The notes beneath the pieces were generated by a model. That model saw only the letters and a list, made by a program, of their open reading frames with translations. It was not told the origin of the DNA and made no database searches. Positions 26,907 to 35,688 of a DNA stretch of 64,000 nt are shown here, in pieces. The DNA is from Endoryza sp044226045 (lineage in GTDB: Bacteria > Bacteroidota > Bacteroidia > Chitinophagales > Chitinophagaceae). Position numbers and translations under genes: made by a program. The DNA is taken from assembly GCA_044226045.1 (NCBI GenBank), contig JBGAHR010000006.1, positions 62,001 to 126,000 of the forward strand. Reading direction: 5' to 3'. The stretch's first letter is position 1. Each line of letters opens with the position of its first letter.

Positions 26907-29315
26907 TTACTGTCGTACGAAACGAATTGTACCCACTCTTGTATCATTCATTACGGCAGTTACCTGGTAAGCACCTGCTGGCAGAGCAGCCAGGTTCAGT
27001 ACCACCTGTTGGTTACCGGTACCGATTGCAGCCAGCTGTTGCTTGACCACTCTTCCGTACATATCGGTCACCATCAATTGCATGGTTCCTCTTTCAGAAG
27101 AGCTGATGCTCAGGGTGGCTGAAGAGCTGACTACCGTTGGAATCAGAGAAGTGAGCAACACTCCTTTACTTCCATTCAGTACAGCAATAACCTGGCTGTA
27201 GCTTATGATTCCGTCTTTGTCTGTCAACTTCAACTTATAATAAGATGTGCCGGTTGGCAAAGTCATATCATTAAAGCTGTATGCAAACTGGCGATCGCTG
27301 GCATGGATGCTGCCGACATTGCTGAAGTTTCTGCCATCGGAAGATCTCAGCACTTCGAAACTTTGTGCATTGCTGCTCGATGCGATGGTCCAGCTAACCT
27401 GTGCAGTACTTGCAGAAACTTTCCTGGCATCGAAGGTCAGCAATCTGATCGGCAACGCGCCGGCCAGGCCAAATCCGAAAGTATAGAAACCGTTCTGTTG
27501 TGTATATAAACTTCTGGCAGAACCACTGGTAGCTGTGCCGGGAGTGATGATCGTACCTCCCTGAACACTGTAATCCGTCCAGTCTGCACCATTGTAGTGA
27601 GAGACTGCGATACCGTCGCTACCGGTTGCGCCCGGAACGGCTCCGGTAAGTGTCAGTGTTACCGCTGCATCCACTCCACTGATCGTACTCACTGACCAGT
27701 ACTCCTGGTTAGACACGCCATTGAGCGGGCTGATTACCGACAGATCACTATAGGCGTTATTAAAATATTCTGCCTGGTAAACAGAAACAGAAGCTGTCAA
27801 TGGTCGGATCTGCAATGGATCATAAGTACTGCCTTTGCCCGTTGGGAACAGGTAGTCGGTAGTTACTGACGTACGTCTTCTCACCGGACCATTTACAAAT
27901 CCGCTGGAGGAAGGTGAATTGACCACCAGGCTATGTGTACCGGTATTGTTGATCGTTAGTACGTTGGTATTGGTTGTATTCAACTTTCCTTTATTGGCGG
28001 AGTTGAAACTGATCTTTCCAATACTCAAAGGAGTAGACAAATTAACCCCGCTGGCGTTGTTCAACAACAGCGAAACTTCATTGGTGATGTTATCGATGGT
28101 GCCTATGGATGAAATGGATTGCGGAGTCGTACCATTCATTTCTATAACGAACAAGTCTGTGGTAAGGTTGGTAGAATTACTGGATGCTCCGAAAGTACCT
28201 GCTGTATGATTCAGATTTCCTTTGATCTTAAGGGTGGTAGGGTTGCTTACTACCTGGTTGCTGATCTGTATATCGAAGGTATTGCCTCCTATATTCACAT
28301 CTCCCAATACCTGGAAGTCAACCACCTTGTTGGCATTCGAAGCGTTGGCAATGGCCACTCTTGAATTACCACTTACGGTAAAGTCTCCATTAACTGTATA
28401 ATTAAAGTTGTTGACAGTTACACTTCCGTTTGAAGCCAGTACAACCAGTTTATTGTTGGTACCCAGTACCTGGAAATCGCCTTTTACAACGAGGTTGTTG
28501 GTGATACTCCAACCCAGGGTCGCGATAGACAGATTGGGACAGTTGAACACCAGGTTTCCGATCTCCGGGATCGAACCTACATTTATTGAAGGTGCTACGG
28601 TGGTGGTACCGGTAACCAGGATGGTGGAATTGGCATTCCAGTTGGCCCTTGGGCTGTTACCCTGGTTTCGGTCAATCCAATACGTTGAACCGGAATTGAA
28701 ATAAATATAGTCCTGACCGGTCACCGGGTTAGGGCTCAATGTATTGTTTCGGAACTGAATGGTTCCGTTAACATCCAATCGGTTACTCAGTCCCGTAAGA
28801 CCCGGAAGGGAGAAGGTGGCTCCGTTTCCGCCATTTACAGTTGATTTCCCTGCAAAATACCAGGTGCCATCCACCACAGCCTTGGCATCGGCGCCGAAGG
28901 AAACAGTGAACGGGAGGTTTACGTCGCAGCTGTCTTCCAGCCTCGATCCGGTATTGATCTTCAGGGACGGGTTGGCAGGGCTCGTGCTTAACAGGTTGAT
29001 CGCTACCGGGTTGGCAACTGAAGCCGTAACCACCAGCTTGGCGGTGGCGGAATTGTTTACCGACAACGATAGCAGGTCAATGTTTTCCACGTTTACATTA
29101 ACCACTGCATTGCCATCAAAAATTACGTTGTGAGTGGCACCATTGGGGAAAACACCAAGGCCTACCGCAGCTCCATGGCTGCTCAGCGACCAGTTGTTGT
29201 TATCGTTCCAGTTTCCCGGTGCTCCTGATGTTGGTCCTATCCAATAATACGTTTGTGCAGACGAGGTAGCTGTCAGAAAAAAGCATACTACGAACAGCGC
29301 GTAGATTTTTTTCAT
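26907..29315 (-). CDS. Large secreted surface protein with T9SS type A sorting domain (3 of 3)
   Basis: The 802-residue protein begins MKKIYALFVVCFFLTATSSAQ, a clear signal peptide. The early part (YYWIGPTSGAPGNWNDNNNW) is a motif seen at the start of several Bacteroidota T9SS cargoes. The middle is made of beta-helix-like repeats with many NxG and TVN turns. Near the C terminus a fibronectin-like part (SWTIASSSNAQSFEVLRSSD) precedes the sorting domain (VTDMYGRVVKQ, ending GTIRFVRQ). Related wording in all three neighbours suggests gene duplication. Expected location is the cell surface; ligand or function is unknown. Confidence 0.87.
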   Translation of the reverse strand: MKKIYALFVVCFFLTATSSAQTYYWIGPTSGAPGNWNDNNNWSLSSHGAAVGLGVFPNGATHNVIFDGNAVVNVNVENIDLLSLSVNNSATAKLVVTASVANPVAINLLSTSPANPSLKINTGSRLEDSCDVNLPFTVSFGADAKAVVDGTWYFAGKSTVNGGNGATFSLPGLTGLSNRLDVNGTIQFRNNTLSPNPVTGQDYIYFNSGSTYWIDRNQGNSPRANWNANSTILVTGTTTVAPSINVGSIPEIGNLVFNCPNLSIATLGWSITNNLVVKGDFQVLGTNNKLVVLASNGSVTVNNFNYTVNGDFTVSGNSRVAIANASNANKVVDFQVLGDVNIGGNTFDIQISNQVVSNPTTLKIKGNLNHTAGTFGASSNSTNLTTDLFVIEMNGTTPQSISSIGTIDNITNEVSLLLNNASGVNLSTPLSIGKISFNSANKGKLNTTNTNVLTINNTGTHSLVVNSPSSSGFVNGPVRRRTSVTTDYLFPTGKGSTYDPLQIRPLTASVSVYQAEYFNNAYSDLSVISPLNGVSNQEYWSVSTISGVDAAVTLTLTGAVPGATGSDGIAVSHYNGADWTDYSVQGGTIITPGTATSGSARSLYTQQNGFYTFGFGLAGALPIRLLTFDARKVSASTAQVSWTIASSSNAQSFEVLRSSDGRNFSNVGSIHASDRQFAYSFNDMTLPTGTSYYKLKLTDKDGIISYSQVIAVLNGSKGVLLTSLIPTVVSSSATLSISSSERGTMQLMVTDMYGRVVKQQLAAIGTGNQQVVLNLAALPAGAYQVTAVMNDTRVGTIRFVRQ

Positions 29316-29524
29316 ACACTAAGAATTTAAAAAGACTGAGAATCAGAAATACACAGGAGATAGGATTCCAGAGGTCTTTGGGTAGGAGTGACTTTCAGGG
29401 ATAGAGCAGCCAAATTACAATAAAAATTTTTCCAATGCAAGCATTTGAAAAAATTTGCCTTTAATCCCCATTTTCCAGGGTTCCCGGATGGTGGCTTTTG
29501 GCGACAAAAATAAACTGATAACTA

Positions 29525-29568
29525 AAATACGGGATTATTAATCAAAGCGTTTGAACCAGCCCGTATTT
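29525..29568 (-). terminator. Long-loop hairpin at the stop codon of der
   Basis: A 9-bp perfect stem (29525-29533 aaatacggg with 29560-29568 cccgtattt) with a 26-base loop overlaps the TAA of der. On the minus strand it is followed by ttttagtt. The long loop makes this less certain as terminator. Confidence 0.4.
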
Positions 29569-30880
29569 ATTTTTTCCTGAAAAATAAGCGGACAGGCACC
29601 CCTTTAAAATCGAACTGCTCCCTCAATTTGTTTTCGAGATAGTTCTTGTAAGGCTGCTTTACATCATCGGGGAAATTGCAGAAAAAGGCAAAAGACGGAA
29701 CGGCAGTAGGCAGTTGCGACACATATTTAATTTTGATAGGATGCCCTCGAACTACCGGGGGATGGTACGATTCGATTGCCTTGAGCATGATCTCATTCAG
29801 CTCTGACGTGGATATTTTCCGTTGTTTGTTTTCATATACCTGCAGGCAAACCTCTATGGCTTTATGAATCCTGGTTTTTTCCCTGGCAGAGATAAAGATG
29901 ATGGGCACGTCTGTGAAAGGAGCAATCCTTTCTTTCAGTTCCTTTTCATAATCCCTGGCCGAGTTGGTGTTTTTTTCCACCAGGTCCCACTTATTCACGA
30001 GCAATACAATTCCCTTTCCTTTCTTCACAGCCAGGCTGAAGATGTTCAGGTCTTGCGCGGTAATACCTTTCTCTGCATCGATCAGCAACAGGCATACATC
30101 TGCTTCGTCCATTGCTTTGATGGCACGGATGACGGAATAGAATTCAAGGTCTTCATGAACCTTGGTCTTCCGACGGATCCCGGCAGTATCGATCAGGATG
30201 AATTCCTTGTTGAACAGATTATAGTGTGTATGTATCGTATCGCGGGTAGTGCCTGCGATATCGCTTACGATAGTGCGTTCCTGTCCGATCAGGGCATTGA
30301 GCAGGGAAGACTTGCCTACGTTTGGTTGACCGATGATGGCGAATTTGGGCAGGGCCTCCTTGATGAGGGTGTCCGCCGATTGTTCATCGGTAATCAGGGC
30401 TGCCACGGCATCCAGCAGTTCGCCGGTTCCTGATCCGCTCATGGAAGAGATAAAGAAGATATTATCGAAGCCCAGCGCGTAAAATTCGGTACCCTCCAGC
30501 AGGCGGTCGTGGTTATCGACTTTGTTGACTACCAATAATACCGGCTTGGTAGAACGTCTTAACACATCAGCCATCGCTTCATCGAGATCAGTAATACCCG
30601 TAGCTGCATCCACCACAAACAAAAGCGCATTGGCTTCTTCCACCGCTATCATTACCTGTTTGCGAATCTCTCTTTCAAAAATATCTTCACTTCTGGGAAC
30701 AAAACCACCTGTATCGATAACATTAAAGCTTTTACCAGACCATTCTGCCACGCCGTACTGACGATCACGCGTAACACCGCTTATGTCATCTACAATGGCT
30801 TTCCGCTGTTCCAACAAACGGTTGAACAGGGTACTCTTTCCTACATTCGGTCTTCCAACAATAGCAACGGTGAAACTCAT
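29567..30880 (-). CDS. der: Ribosome-assembly GTPase Der (EngA)
   Basis: Der has two G domains in tandem followed by a KH-like domain, and acts in late assembly of the 50S ribosomal subunit. Both P loops are visible: GRPNVGKSTLFN near residue 9 and GQPNVGKSSLLN near residue 185. The switch motifs DTGG and DTAG and the specificity motifs NKVD and NKWD are all present. The KH-like part starts near residue 350 and ends FKGVPVRLFFRKK. The length of 437 residues is normal. The upstream side is shared with an initiator tRNA gene on the same strand. Confidence 0.97.
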   Translation of the reverse strand: MSFTVAIVGRPNVGKSTLFNRLLEQRKAIVDDISGVTRDRQYGVAEWSGKSFNVIDTGGFVPRSEDIFEREIRKQVMIAVEEANALLFVVDAATGITDLDEAMADVLRRSTKPVLLVVNKVDNHDRLLEGTEFYALGFDNIFFISSMSGSGTGELLDAVAALITDEQSADTLIKEALPKFAIIGQPNVGKSSLLNALIGQERTIVSDIAGTTRDTIHTHYNLFNKEFILIDTAGIRRKTKVHEDLEFYSVIRAIKAMDEADVCLLLIDAEKGITAQDLNIFSLAVKKGKGIVLLVNKWDLVEKNTNSARDYEKELKERIAPFTDVPIIFISAREKTRIHKAIEVCLQVYENKQRKISTSELNEIMLKAIESYHPPVVRGHPIKIKYVSQLPTAVPSFAFFCNFPDDVKQPYKNYLENKLREQFDFKGVPVRLFFRKK

Positions 30881-31036
30881 CAGTGCGAATTACTTTGATC
30901 TTTAATAGTGGGCGAAATTAACCATTTCAGAGGGCATCGGGATACGGGTAATTTCCTGCTGTCGAGTATCGCCCAAACGGCTCAACCGGAATTACCCGAA
31001 ATGAAAAAAGAGCCATTACTGACTCTTTCCGCTTCG

Positions 31037-31108
<72 letters not shown>

Positions 31109-31166
31109 ATCTGGGCTGCAAATATACGAGCATCCGGGTTTACTGCCAAACATTATTTAATTGATC

Positions 31167-31174
31167 TATTTTTG
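31167..31174 (+). promoter_or_regulatory. Bacteroidota -7 promoter box upstream of era
   Basis: TATTTTTG fits TAnnTTTG and ends 11 bases before the era ATG. No TTG lies at the usual distance, so the box alone is the evidence. Confidence 0.4.
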
Positions 31175-31185
31175 CAATAATAATT

Positions 31186-32055
31186 ATGAAGACGGGTTTT
31201 GTAAACATATTCGGATTGCCCAACGCAGGCAAAAGCACACTCCTCAATGCATTAATGGGTGAAAAACTGGCTATTGTATCGCCAAAAGTGCAAACAACCC
31301 GGCATCGCATCAAGGGAATCCTGACCACGAACGACTACCAGATCATTTTTTCCGACACACCGGGGATCATAGAACCGCAGTACAAACTGCATGAAAAAAT
31401 GATGATGGCTGTAAAAAGCGCACTGGAAGACGCCGACCTGGCCTTGTTACTGGTAGACGTAAAAGAAGATCCGGACCTCTCGGATAAGGTTTTCTCCTCC
31501 CTTAGGCTGAAAGTACCCGCCATTGTTGTGATCAACAAAACAGATACCGCCAGTAAAGAATTGATCGAACAGCGAATCCGGTTCTTTCAGTCGAAGCCCT
31601 ATGGAAAGAACTGCCTCTCCATTTCAGCACTTAAGCAGTCGAATATACAGGACCTGTTAACCGCCATACTTGACAGGCTGCCGGAAGGAGAACCGTTTTT
31701 TGCGGAAGATGAACTGACAGACCTCCCTACCCGTTTCTTTGTTGCCGAAATCATTCGTGAAAAAATCTTTGAACTGTATAAAGAAGAAATACCCTACCAC
31801 ACCACGGTACTGGTTTCCGAATTCAAAGAAAAATCAACCCTTGTAAAAATAGTTGCGAACATTATTGTTCAACGGGAAACACAAAAGGGAATACTATTGG
31901 GAGAAGGTGGCAAGATGATCAAACAACTGGGTACTGTGTCGAGAAAAGAAATAGAAACCTTCATCGGACAAAAAGTATTTCTTGAACTCTTCGTAAAAGT
32001 AAAACCCAAATGGCGGGACAATGAGTTGATGCTGCGGGAATATGGGTATTCCTAG
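31186..32055 (+). CDS. era: GTPase Era
   Basis: Era binds the 3' end of 16S rRNA and assists 30S assembly. The G domain shows GLPNAGKSTLLN (a variant of the usual GRPNVGKS), the effector region TTRHRIKGI, DTPG and NKTD. The C-terminal KH domain contains the expected GEGGKMIKQLG loop and ends KWRDNELMLREYGYS. The length of 289 residues is normal. The gene diverges from the initiator tRNA and der. A heptad-repeat inverted element begins immediately at its stop codon. Confidence 0.97.
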   Translation: MKTGFVNIFGLPNAGKSTLLNALMGEKLAIVSPKVQTTRHRIKGILTTNDYQIIFSDTPGIIEPQYKLHEKMMMAVKSALEDADLALLLVDVKEDPDLSDKVFSSLRLKVPAIVVINKTDTASKELIEQRIRFFQSKPYGKNCLSISALKQSNIQDLLTAILDRLPEGEPFFAEDELTDLPTRFFVAEIIREKIFELYKEEIPYHTTVLVSEFKEKSTLVKIVANIIVQRETQKGILLGEGGKMIKQLGTVSRKEIETFIGQKVFLELFVKVKPKWRDNELMLREYGYS

Positions 32056-32249
32056 TTTATCGTTTTTCGTTTCACGTTTATCGTTTATAGTAATTTGAAG
32101 CTTTATCTGGATTCCGTCTTTAATCAATTCACTGCAAAAAATATCAGGACAAGACAACCTGAACGATAAATGATAAACCTGAAATGTCAAATGTGAAACA
32201 ATAAACTTGAAACGTCAAACGTGAAACGATAAACCTGAAACGCCAAACG
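32055..32249. repeat. Inverted pair of seven-base-period repeat arrays (AAACNNN family, copy 1)
   Basis: The left arm (32055-32089) reads as five consecutive GTTTNNN heptads. The right arm (about 32158-32249) reads as thirteen AAACNNN-type heptads with a few changes at the fourth base. The arms flank about 70 bases of unrelated sequence and could pair into a long stem. The element fills the whole gap between the era stop and the ATG of the next gene. Confidence 0.85.
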
Positions 32250-32251
32250 AA

Positions 32252-33112
32252 ATGTACTGCAAACCGTCAACCATAACCACTCCTCTCCTGCTCTTTCTTT
32301 TTATCGCAGGTTGTGGCTCATCAAAAACAGAACAGCGGACCGATGAAGTTTATAGCCGGCACCTGCAACGAAAGGTGACCATAACAGTGATCAATACTCC
32401 TATTCCCAAAGACCGGTCGCAGTTGAACCTGTTAATACTGAACGACGGTCAGGACATGGAAGAAATGGGCGTGAAACAAATTGTAGACAGCCTCTATAAG
32501 GCAGGCCTGATCAGGCCCCTGCTGGTGGTAGGCGTACCGGCTGGCGATCGCATGCAGGAATATGGTATTGCGGGGAAACCTGATTTCCAGCGCCGGGGAG
32601 CGAAAGCAGATCATTACAACAGCTTTATCGATAATGAACTCTATCCCTTTATTAAAAAGAATGCCGGCGTCCAGAAATTCAGAACGGTTGCGATCGCAGG
32701 CTGGTCATTAGGCGGGCTTTCGGCTTTTGATATCGCCTGGAATAACACCAATAAAATAGATAAGGCGGGGATATTTTCGGGATCGTTCTGGTGGAGAGAT
32801 AAGGATAGCCAGGACAGCAGCTATTCGGACGATAAAAACCGCATCGTGTTATCGAAGATCCGGATGGCGCGAAGAAAAGCCAGCCAGGAGTTCTGGTTTT
32901 ATGCAGGAGGCGCGGAAGAAACCAGCGACCGCGATGGCGATGGCACCATCGATGTTATCGACGATACAAAAGATACCCGCGACCTGCTGCTGGAAAGATC
33001 ACTCATCACCGAAAAAGGTTCTCCACTAACCATAGACGCGATGGGCAAACATGAAATAGCATCCTGGAAAAAACACTTTCCTGAATTTCTGGTTTGGGCA
33101 TTCGGCAAATAA
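32252..33112 (+). CDS. Esterase-family alpha/beta-hydrolase lipoprotein with a calcium-loop-like insert
   Basis: The 286-residue protein has a lipoprotein signal with lipobox IAGC (Cys21) and an alpha/beta-hydrolase domain of the putative-esterase (Fes/EstD-like) type. The nucleophile elbow is GWSLGG (Ser152), and the last catalytic residue may be His267 in GKHEIASW. Residues 226-238 (DRDGDGTIDVIDD) fit the DxDxDGxI pattern of an EF-hand-type calcium loop, which is unusual in this family. The ATG directly follows a heptad-repeat array, so no ordinary ribosome-binding site is present. The substrate is unknown. Confidence 0.85.
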   Translation: MYCKPSTITTPLLLFLFIAGCGSSKTEQRTDEVYSRHLQRKVTITVINTPIPKDRSQLNLLILNDGQDMEEMGVKQIVDSLYKAGLIRPLLVVGVPAGDRMQEYGIAGKPDFQRRGAKADHYNSFIDNELYPFIKKNAGVQKFRTVAIAGWSLGGLSAFDIAWNNTNKIDKAGIFSGSFWWRDKDSQDSSYSDDKNRIVLSKIRMARRKASQEFWFYAGGAEETSDRDGDGTIDVIDDTKDTRDLLLERSLITEKGSPLTIDAMGKHEIASWKKHFPEFLVWAFGK

Positions 33113-33139
33113 AAAACCGGAAGGTTTCCCTCCCGGTTG
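33112..33139 (-). terminator. Terminator between convergent esterase and GIN-domain genes
   Basis: A 10-bp stem with one mismatch (33115-33124 with 33129-33138) has a 4-base loop. On the minus strand it is followed by six T, so it best serves the GIN-gene transcript. Confidence 0.75.
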
Positions 33140-33160
33140 TATATGGATTCCCTGTTCGAA

Positions 33161-33883
33161 TTATTTGCTCTTTCTGCTGATGCTGCTGGCGCCGCTTGTC
33201 TTAAGGTTGCGGATCTTGCCCTCCCCTTTATAATTGACATCGCATGCACCACTAACACTTGCATTGAGTTCATTGGCTATATAAACCTGCACGGTTGAAG
33301 CGCCACTGGCTTCCACATTGCAATTATCAGCTACAAAATCGTATCCTTTGAATCCGCTGGCGCCGCTGGCATCGATGTTGAGCGTGGCTACTTTTCCACC
33401 GGAAACGCGGATGTATGAAGCACCGCTTACTTCAGCTTTAACCTGATTAGCTTCAATGACCCCAACAAACTCGCTCGCGCCCGAAAAATCCATTTTTAAT
33501 TCATTTACTTTGGCCGTACCGGTTACTTTTACCACGGAAGCGCCGGAAGCATTCAGCTCATCAAGAGTTTTGAAAGCCACATAGGCTTTCAATTTCCGGT
33601 TGGTATTCCACCATTTGCCTTCGTTGTCATAATAAATTTTCAGAATGCCGCCTTCCACTTTGGTTTTGATCTTGTCACGAAATTCCACTTTCGAAGCGCT
33701 GACAGCCACCCCTTCTTCCGAGCCTTGCGTTAAAACCAATTCTATGGCATTTGACACATGAATTGCATGGAAGCTCTCTTTCATTGGCCGGAGCTCTGCA
33801 TTCGGATCCGTTACCACCTGGTTCTGTGCCTTCGAAATCATCGCTGCAGAAAACAGCACCATCGCGATCAATAACTTTTTCAT
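33161..33883 (-). CDS. Head GIN domain (DUF2807) protein 1 of 3, exported
   Basis: The start is the ATG at 33883 (MKKLLIAMVLFSAAMISKAQ, a signal peptide); a TTG 15 bases earlier is less likely. The 240-residue protein follows the head-GIN pattern: FHAIHVSNAIELVLTQG, then VEGGILKIYYDN, then a right-handed beta-helix-like series in which nearly every turn carries SGAS. It is probably periplasmic or surface. GIN proteins are widespread in Bacteroidota, with role unknown. It forms a tandem set with two paralogues upstream. Confidence 0.88.
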   Translation of the reverse strand: MKKLLIAMVLFSAAMISKAQNQVVTDPNAELRPMKESFHAIHVSNAIELVLTQGSEEGVAVSASKVEFRDKIKTKVEGGILKIYYDNEGKWWNTNRKLKAYVAFKTLDELNASGASVVKVTGTAKVNELKMDFSGASEFVGVIEANQVKAEVSGASYIRVSGGKVATLNIDASGASGFKGYDFVADNCNVEASGASTVQVYIANELNASVSGACDVNYKGEGKIRNLKTSGASSISRKSK

Positions 33884-33910
33884 ACTCTTTGTTTTCAATT
33901 TTTAGTCTTA

Positions 33911-34642
33911 TTACTTACCTGAACTTTTTTTATTCACTGATCCACCGCTGCTGGTATGTACGCTGCTGATGAGTGCGTCTCCCCTGTACCGCACTGCCCC
34001 ACCACTATTGGCAGAAGCAGCAAGGTCTTTGTTAACGGAAATCTGTACCACAGCTCCACTGCTCACACCGGCTTCACAATTCTCTGTGCGAAGGTCGTAT
34101 CCTCTGAATATACTTCCGCTGTTTCCTTTTACCGTTAACTTATTTGCAACAGTTCCTGACAGTTCCAGGATGGAACCCGAGCTCTGGTGAATCCTTGCAT
34201 TACTGGCGTTGAGGCTGCTGTGTATAATGCCACCACTGGAGGCTGAAATCTCGATATCATTTGTAGTCAGTTGTCCTTCCACATTGATGGAAGAACCGGA
34301 AGACACCTGCAGACGATCAATGGTTTTAACGGAAACGTAAGCGCGCAACTGGCGGTCGTTTCTTCCATTCCAGTTGATATTGCTTCCGAAATCATAATAA
34401 ATTTTCAGAACGCCATCTGCCACTTCTGTCCTGATCCGGTCACGGTCTTCTATTCTGTTGGCGCTAACGGCCACGGTTTCTTCATTTCCCTGAGTCAAAA
34501 TAACCTTGATGCCGGTAGAACTTTTGATTCCGTGAAACCCGCTTACTTTCCTAACCTCAGCGTTGGCATCGTTGATGGATTTCTGGGCTTGTGACTGTAT
34601 TGCCATCAATGCCACACCCATCATCAATAATAATCTTCTCAT
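33911..34642 (-). CDS. Head GIN domain (DUF2807) protein 2 of 3, exported
   Basis: The 243-residue paralogue of the neighbouring genes has a signal peptide (MRRLLLMMGVALMAIQSQA) and FHGIKSSTGIKVILTQGNEE, then the same strand order. Here the helical turns carry SSG (SSGSSINVEG, SSGGIIHSS, SSGSILELSG) instead of the SGAS of copy 1. It lies 27 bases upstream of copy 1, so the genes are probably one operon. Confidence 0.88.
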   Translation of the reverse strand: MRRLLLMMGVALMAIQSQAQKSINDANAEVRKVSGFHGIKSSTGIKVILTQGNEETVAVSANRIEDRDRIRTEVADGVLKIYYDFGSNINWNGRNDRQLRAYVSVKTIDRLQVSSGSSINVEGQLTTNDIEISASSGGIIHSSLNASNARIHQSSGSILELSGTVANKLTVKGNSGSIFRGYDLRTENCEAGVSSGAVVQISVNKDLAASANSGGAVRYRGDALISSVHTSSGGSVNKKSSGK

Positions 34643-34687
34643 ACAATTTTGTTTTAAATGCTATACTGGTTAACTGTTTTGCTTTTC

Positions 34688-35419
34688 TTACCGGCTTCTC
34701 TTGGTGATTCCACTGCCGCCGCTTGAACTACTTTTGCGGATATCAGGATTGCCTTTAAAATACACATCACTTCCCCCACTGGCTTCAGCCCATAATTCTT
34801 TGGATACATTCAGTTGTGCATCGCTGCCTCCACTCACATCTACTACGGCGTAAGCCACTTCGAGACCATAGCCGATATAATCGCTGCCTCCACTGGCATG
34901 CAACTTCAGATTATTGGCGGTACCTTTTATGGTTACATCAGATCCTCCACTGGCAGAGACATCCAATTGATCGCTTACAGCTACTTCCCCTACAAAGTCG
35001 CTTCCTCCCGATAAACGGAGTTCCAGTTTGCTGGCGGTCAGTTTGGAGTCAATGATCACATCAGCGCCGCCACTGGCGTGTAACTTGTCGAGATTTTTTA
35101 CGGATACATAGGCCCTGAGCTTGCGATCGCGCCATCCGATCACCAGGCCATGTTCACTTTTATAATAGATCTTGAGAATTCCATCTTCCACCACCGTTAT
35201 GATCTTGTCGCGATACTCGGTTTTGTTTGCGCTCACCGCCACCGCTTCTTCATCTCCCTGTGAAATATAAAGATCAATACCATCCTGTGTTTCAATACCA
35301 TGGAAGCCAGACACTTTGCGAATGCTGGCATTTGCGTCCTTGATCAGGCGGGCATTACCCTGACCGGCAACCACCAGTACTGTAAAGAGCGGCAGCAAGA
35401 GGAATATCAACTTTTTCAT
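34688..35419 (-). CDS. Head GIN domain (DUF2807) protein 3 of 3, exported
   Basis: The first gene of the tandem set encodes 243 residues with a signal peptide (MKKLIFLLLPLFTVLVVAGQ). FHGIETQDGIDLYISQGDEE matches the other two. Its turns carry SGGSD (for example ASGGSDVTIKG, ASGGSDYIGYG). The set reads copy 3, copy 2, copy 1 in transcription order, and spacing is short throughout. Each copy has its own uniform turn motif. Confidence 0.88.
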   Translation of the reverse strand: MKKLIFLLLPLFTVLVVAGQGNARLIKDANASIRKVSGFHGIETQDGIDLYISQGDEEAVAVSANKTEYRDKIITVVEDGILKIYYKSEHGLVIGWRDRKLRAYVSVKNLDKLHASGGADVIIDSKLTASKLELRLSGGSDFVGEVAVSDQLDVSASGGSDVTIKGTANNLKLHASGGSDYIGYGLEVAYAVVDVSGGSDAQLNVSKELWAEASGGSDVYFKGNPDIRKSSSSGGSGITKRSR

Positions 35420-35465
35420 AACTGTTTTTTGTAAAAGACGAACGAGGGTTTTAGAATGTTACATT

Positions 35466-35493
35466 TTGTAAAAATTTTTTGTCCTTATCTTTG
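35466..35493 (+). promoter_or_regulatory. Promoter of the thiamine-regulated TonB receptor
   Basis: TTG (35466-35468), 17 bases, then TATCTTTG (35486-35493): both elements match the Bacteroidota consensus TTG-N17-23-TAnnTTTG. Transcription would start just before the leader hairpin and the TPP riboswitch. Confidence 0.75.
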
Positions 35494-35498
35494 CCCCC

Positions 35499-35520
35499 GT
35501 TGCGGGTCATTTTCCGCAAC
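35499..35520 (+). other. Leader hairpin upstream of the TPP riboswitch
   Basis: GTTGCGG (35499-35505) pairs perfectly with CCGCAAC (35514-35520) around an 8-base loop. It would sit at the 5' end of the transcript and may protect it. Confidence 0.5.
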
Positions 35521-35526
35521 ATCAGA

Positions 35527-35607
35527 TTCCCGGGGTGCTTTTTGAGCAATCAGAAGGCTGAGATAATACCCGTAGAACCTGAACAGGGTAATGCCTGCGC
35601 AGGGAAG
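35527..35607 (+). promoter_or_regulatory. TPP (thiamine pyrophosphate) riboswitch
   Basis: The stretch has the THI-box core: GGGGTGC at 35532, GCTGAGATAATACCC, ACCTGAACAGGGTAATGCC and a closing GGGAA (35602-35606) that pairs with TTCCC (35527-35531) as P1. It binds TPP and usually lowers expression of the gene that follows, here a TonB-dependent receptor. I see no clear terminator between aptamer and ORF, so control may be at translation initiation. Confidence 0.96.
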
Positions 35608-35688
35608 GTAGAAAGCTTCTATTGGGCTACACTTCTTTTTCGCAGCATTTCCTTCAAATCAATTTTTCAAACTTAAATCTTGCAAAAG

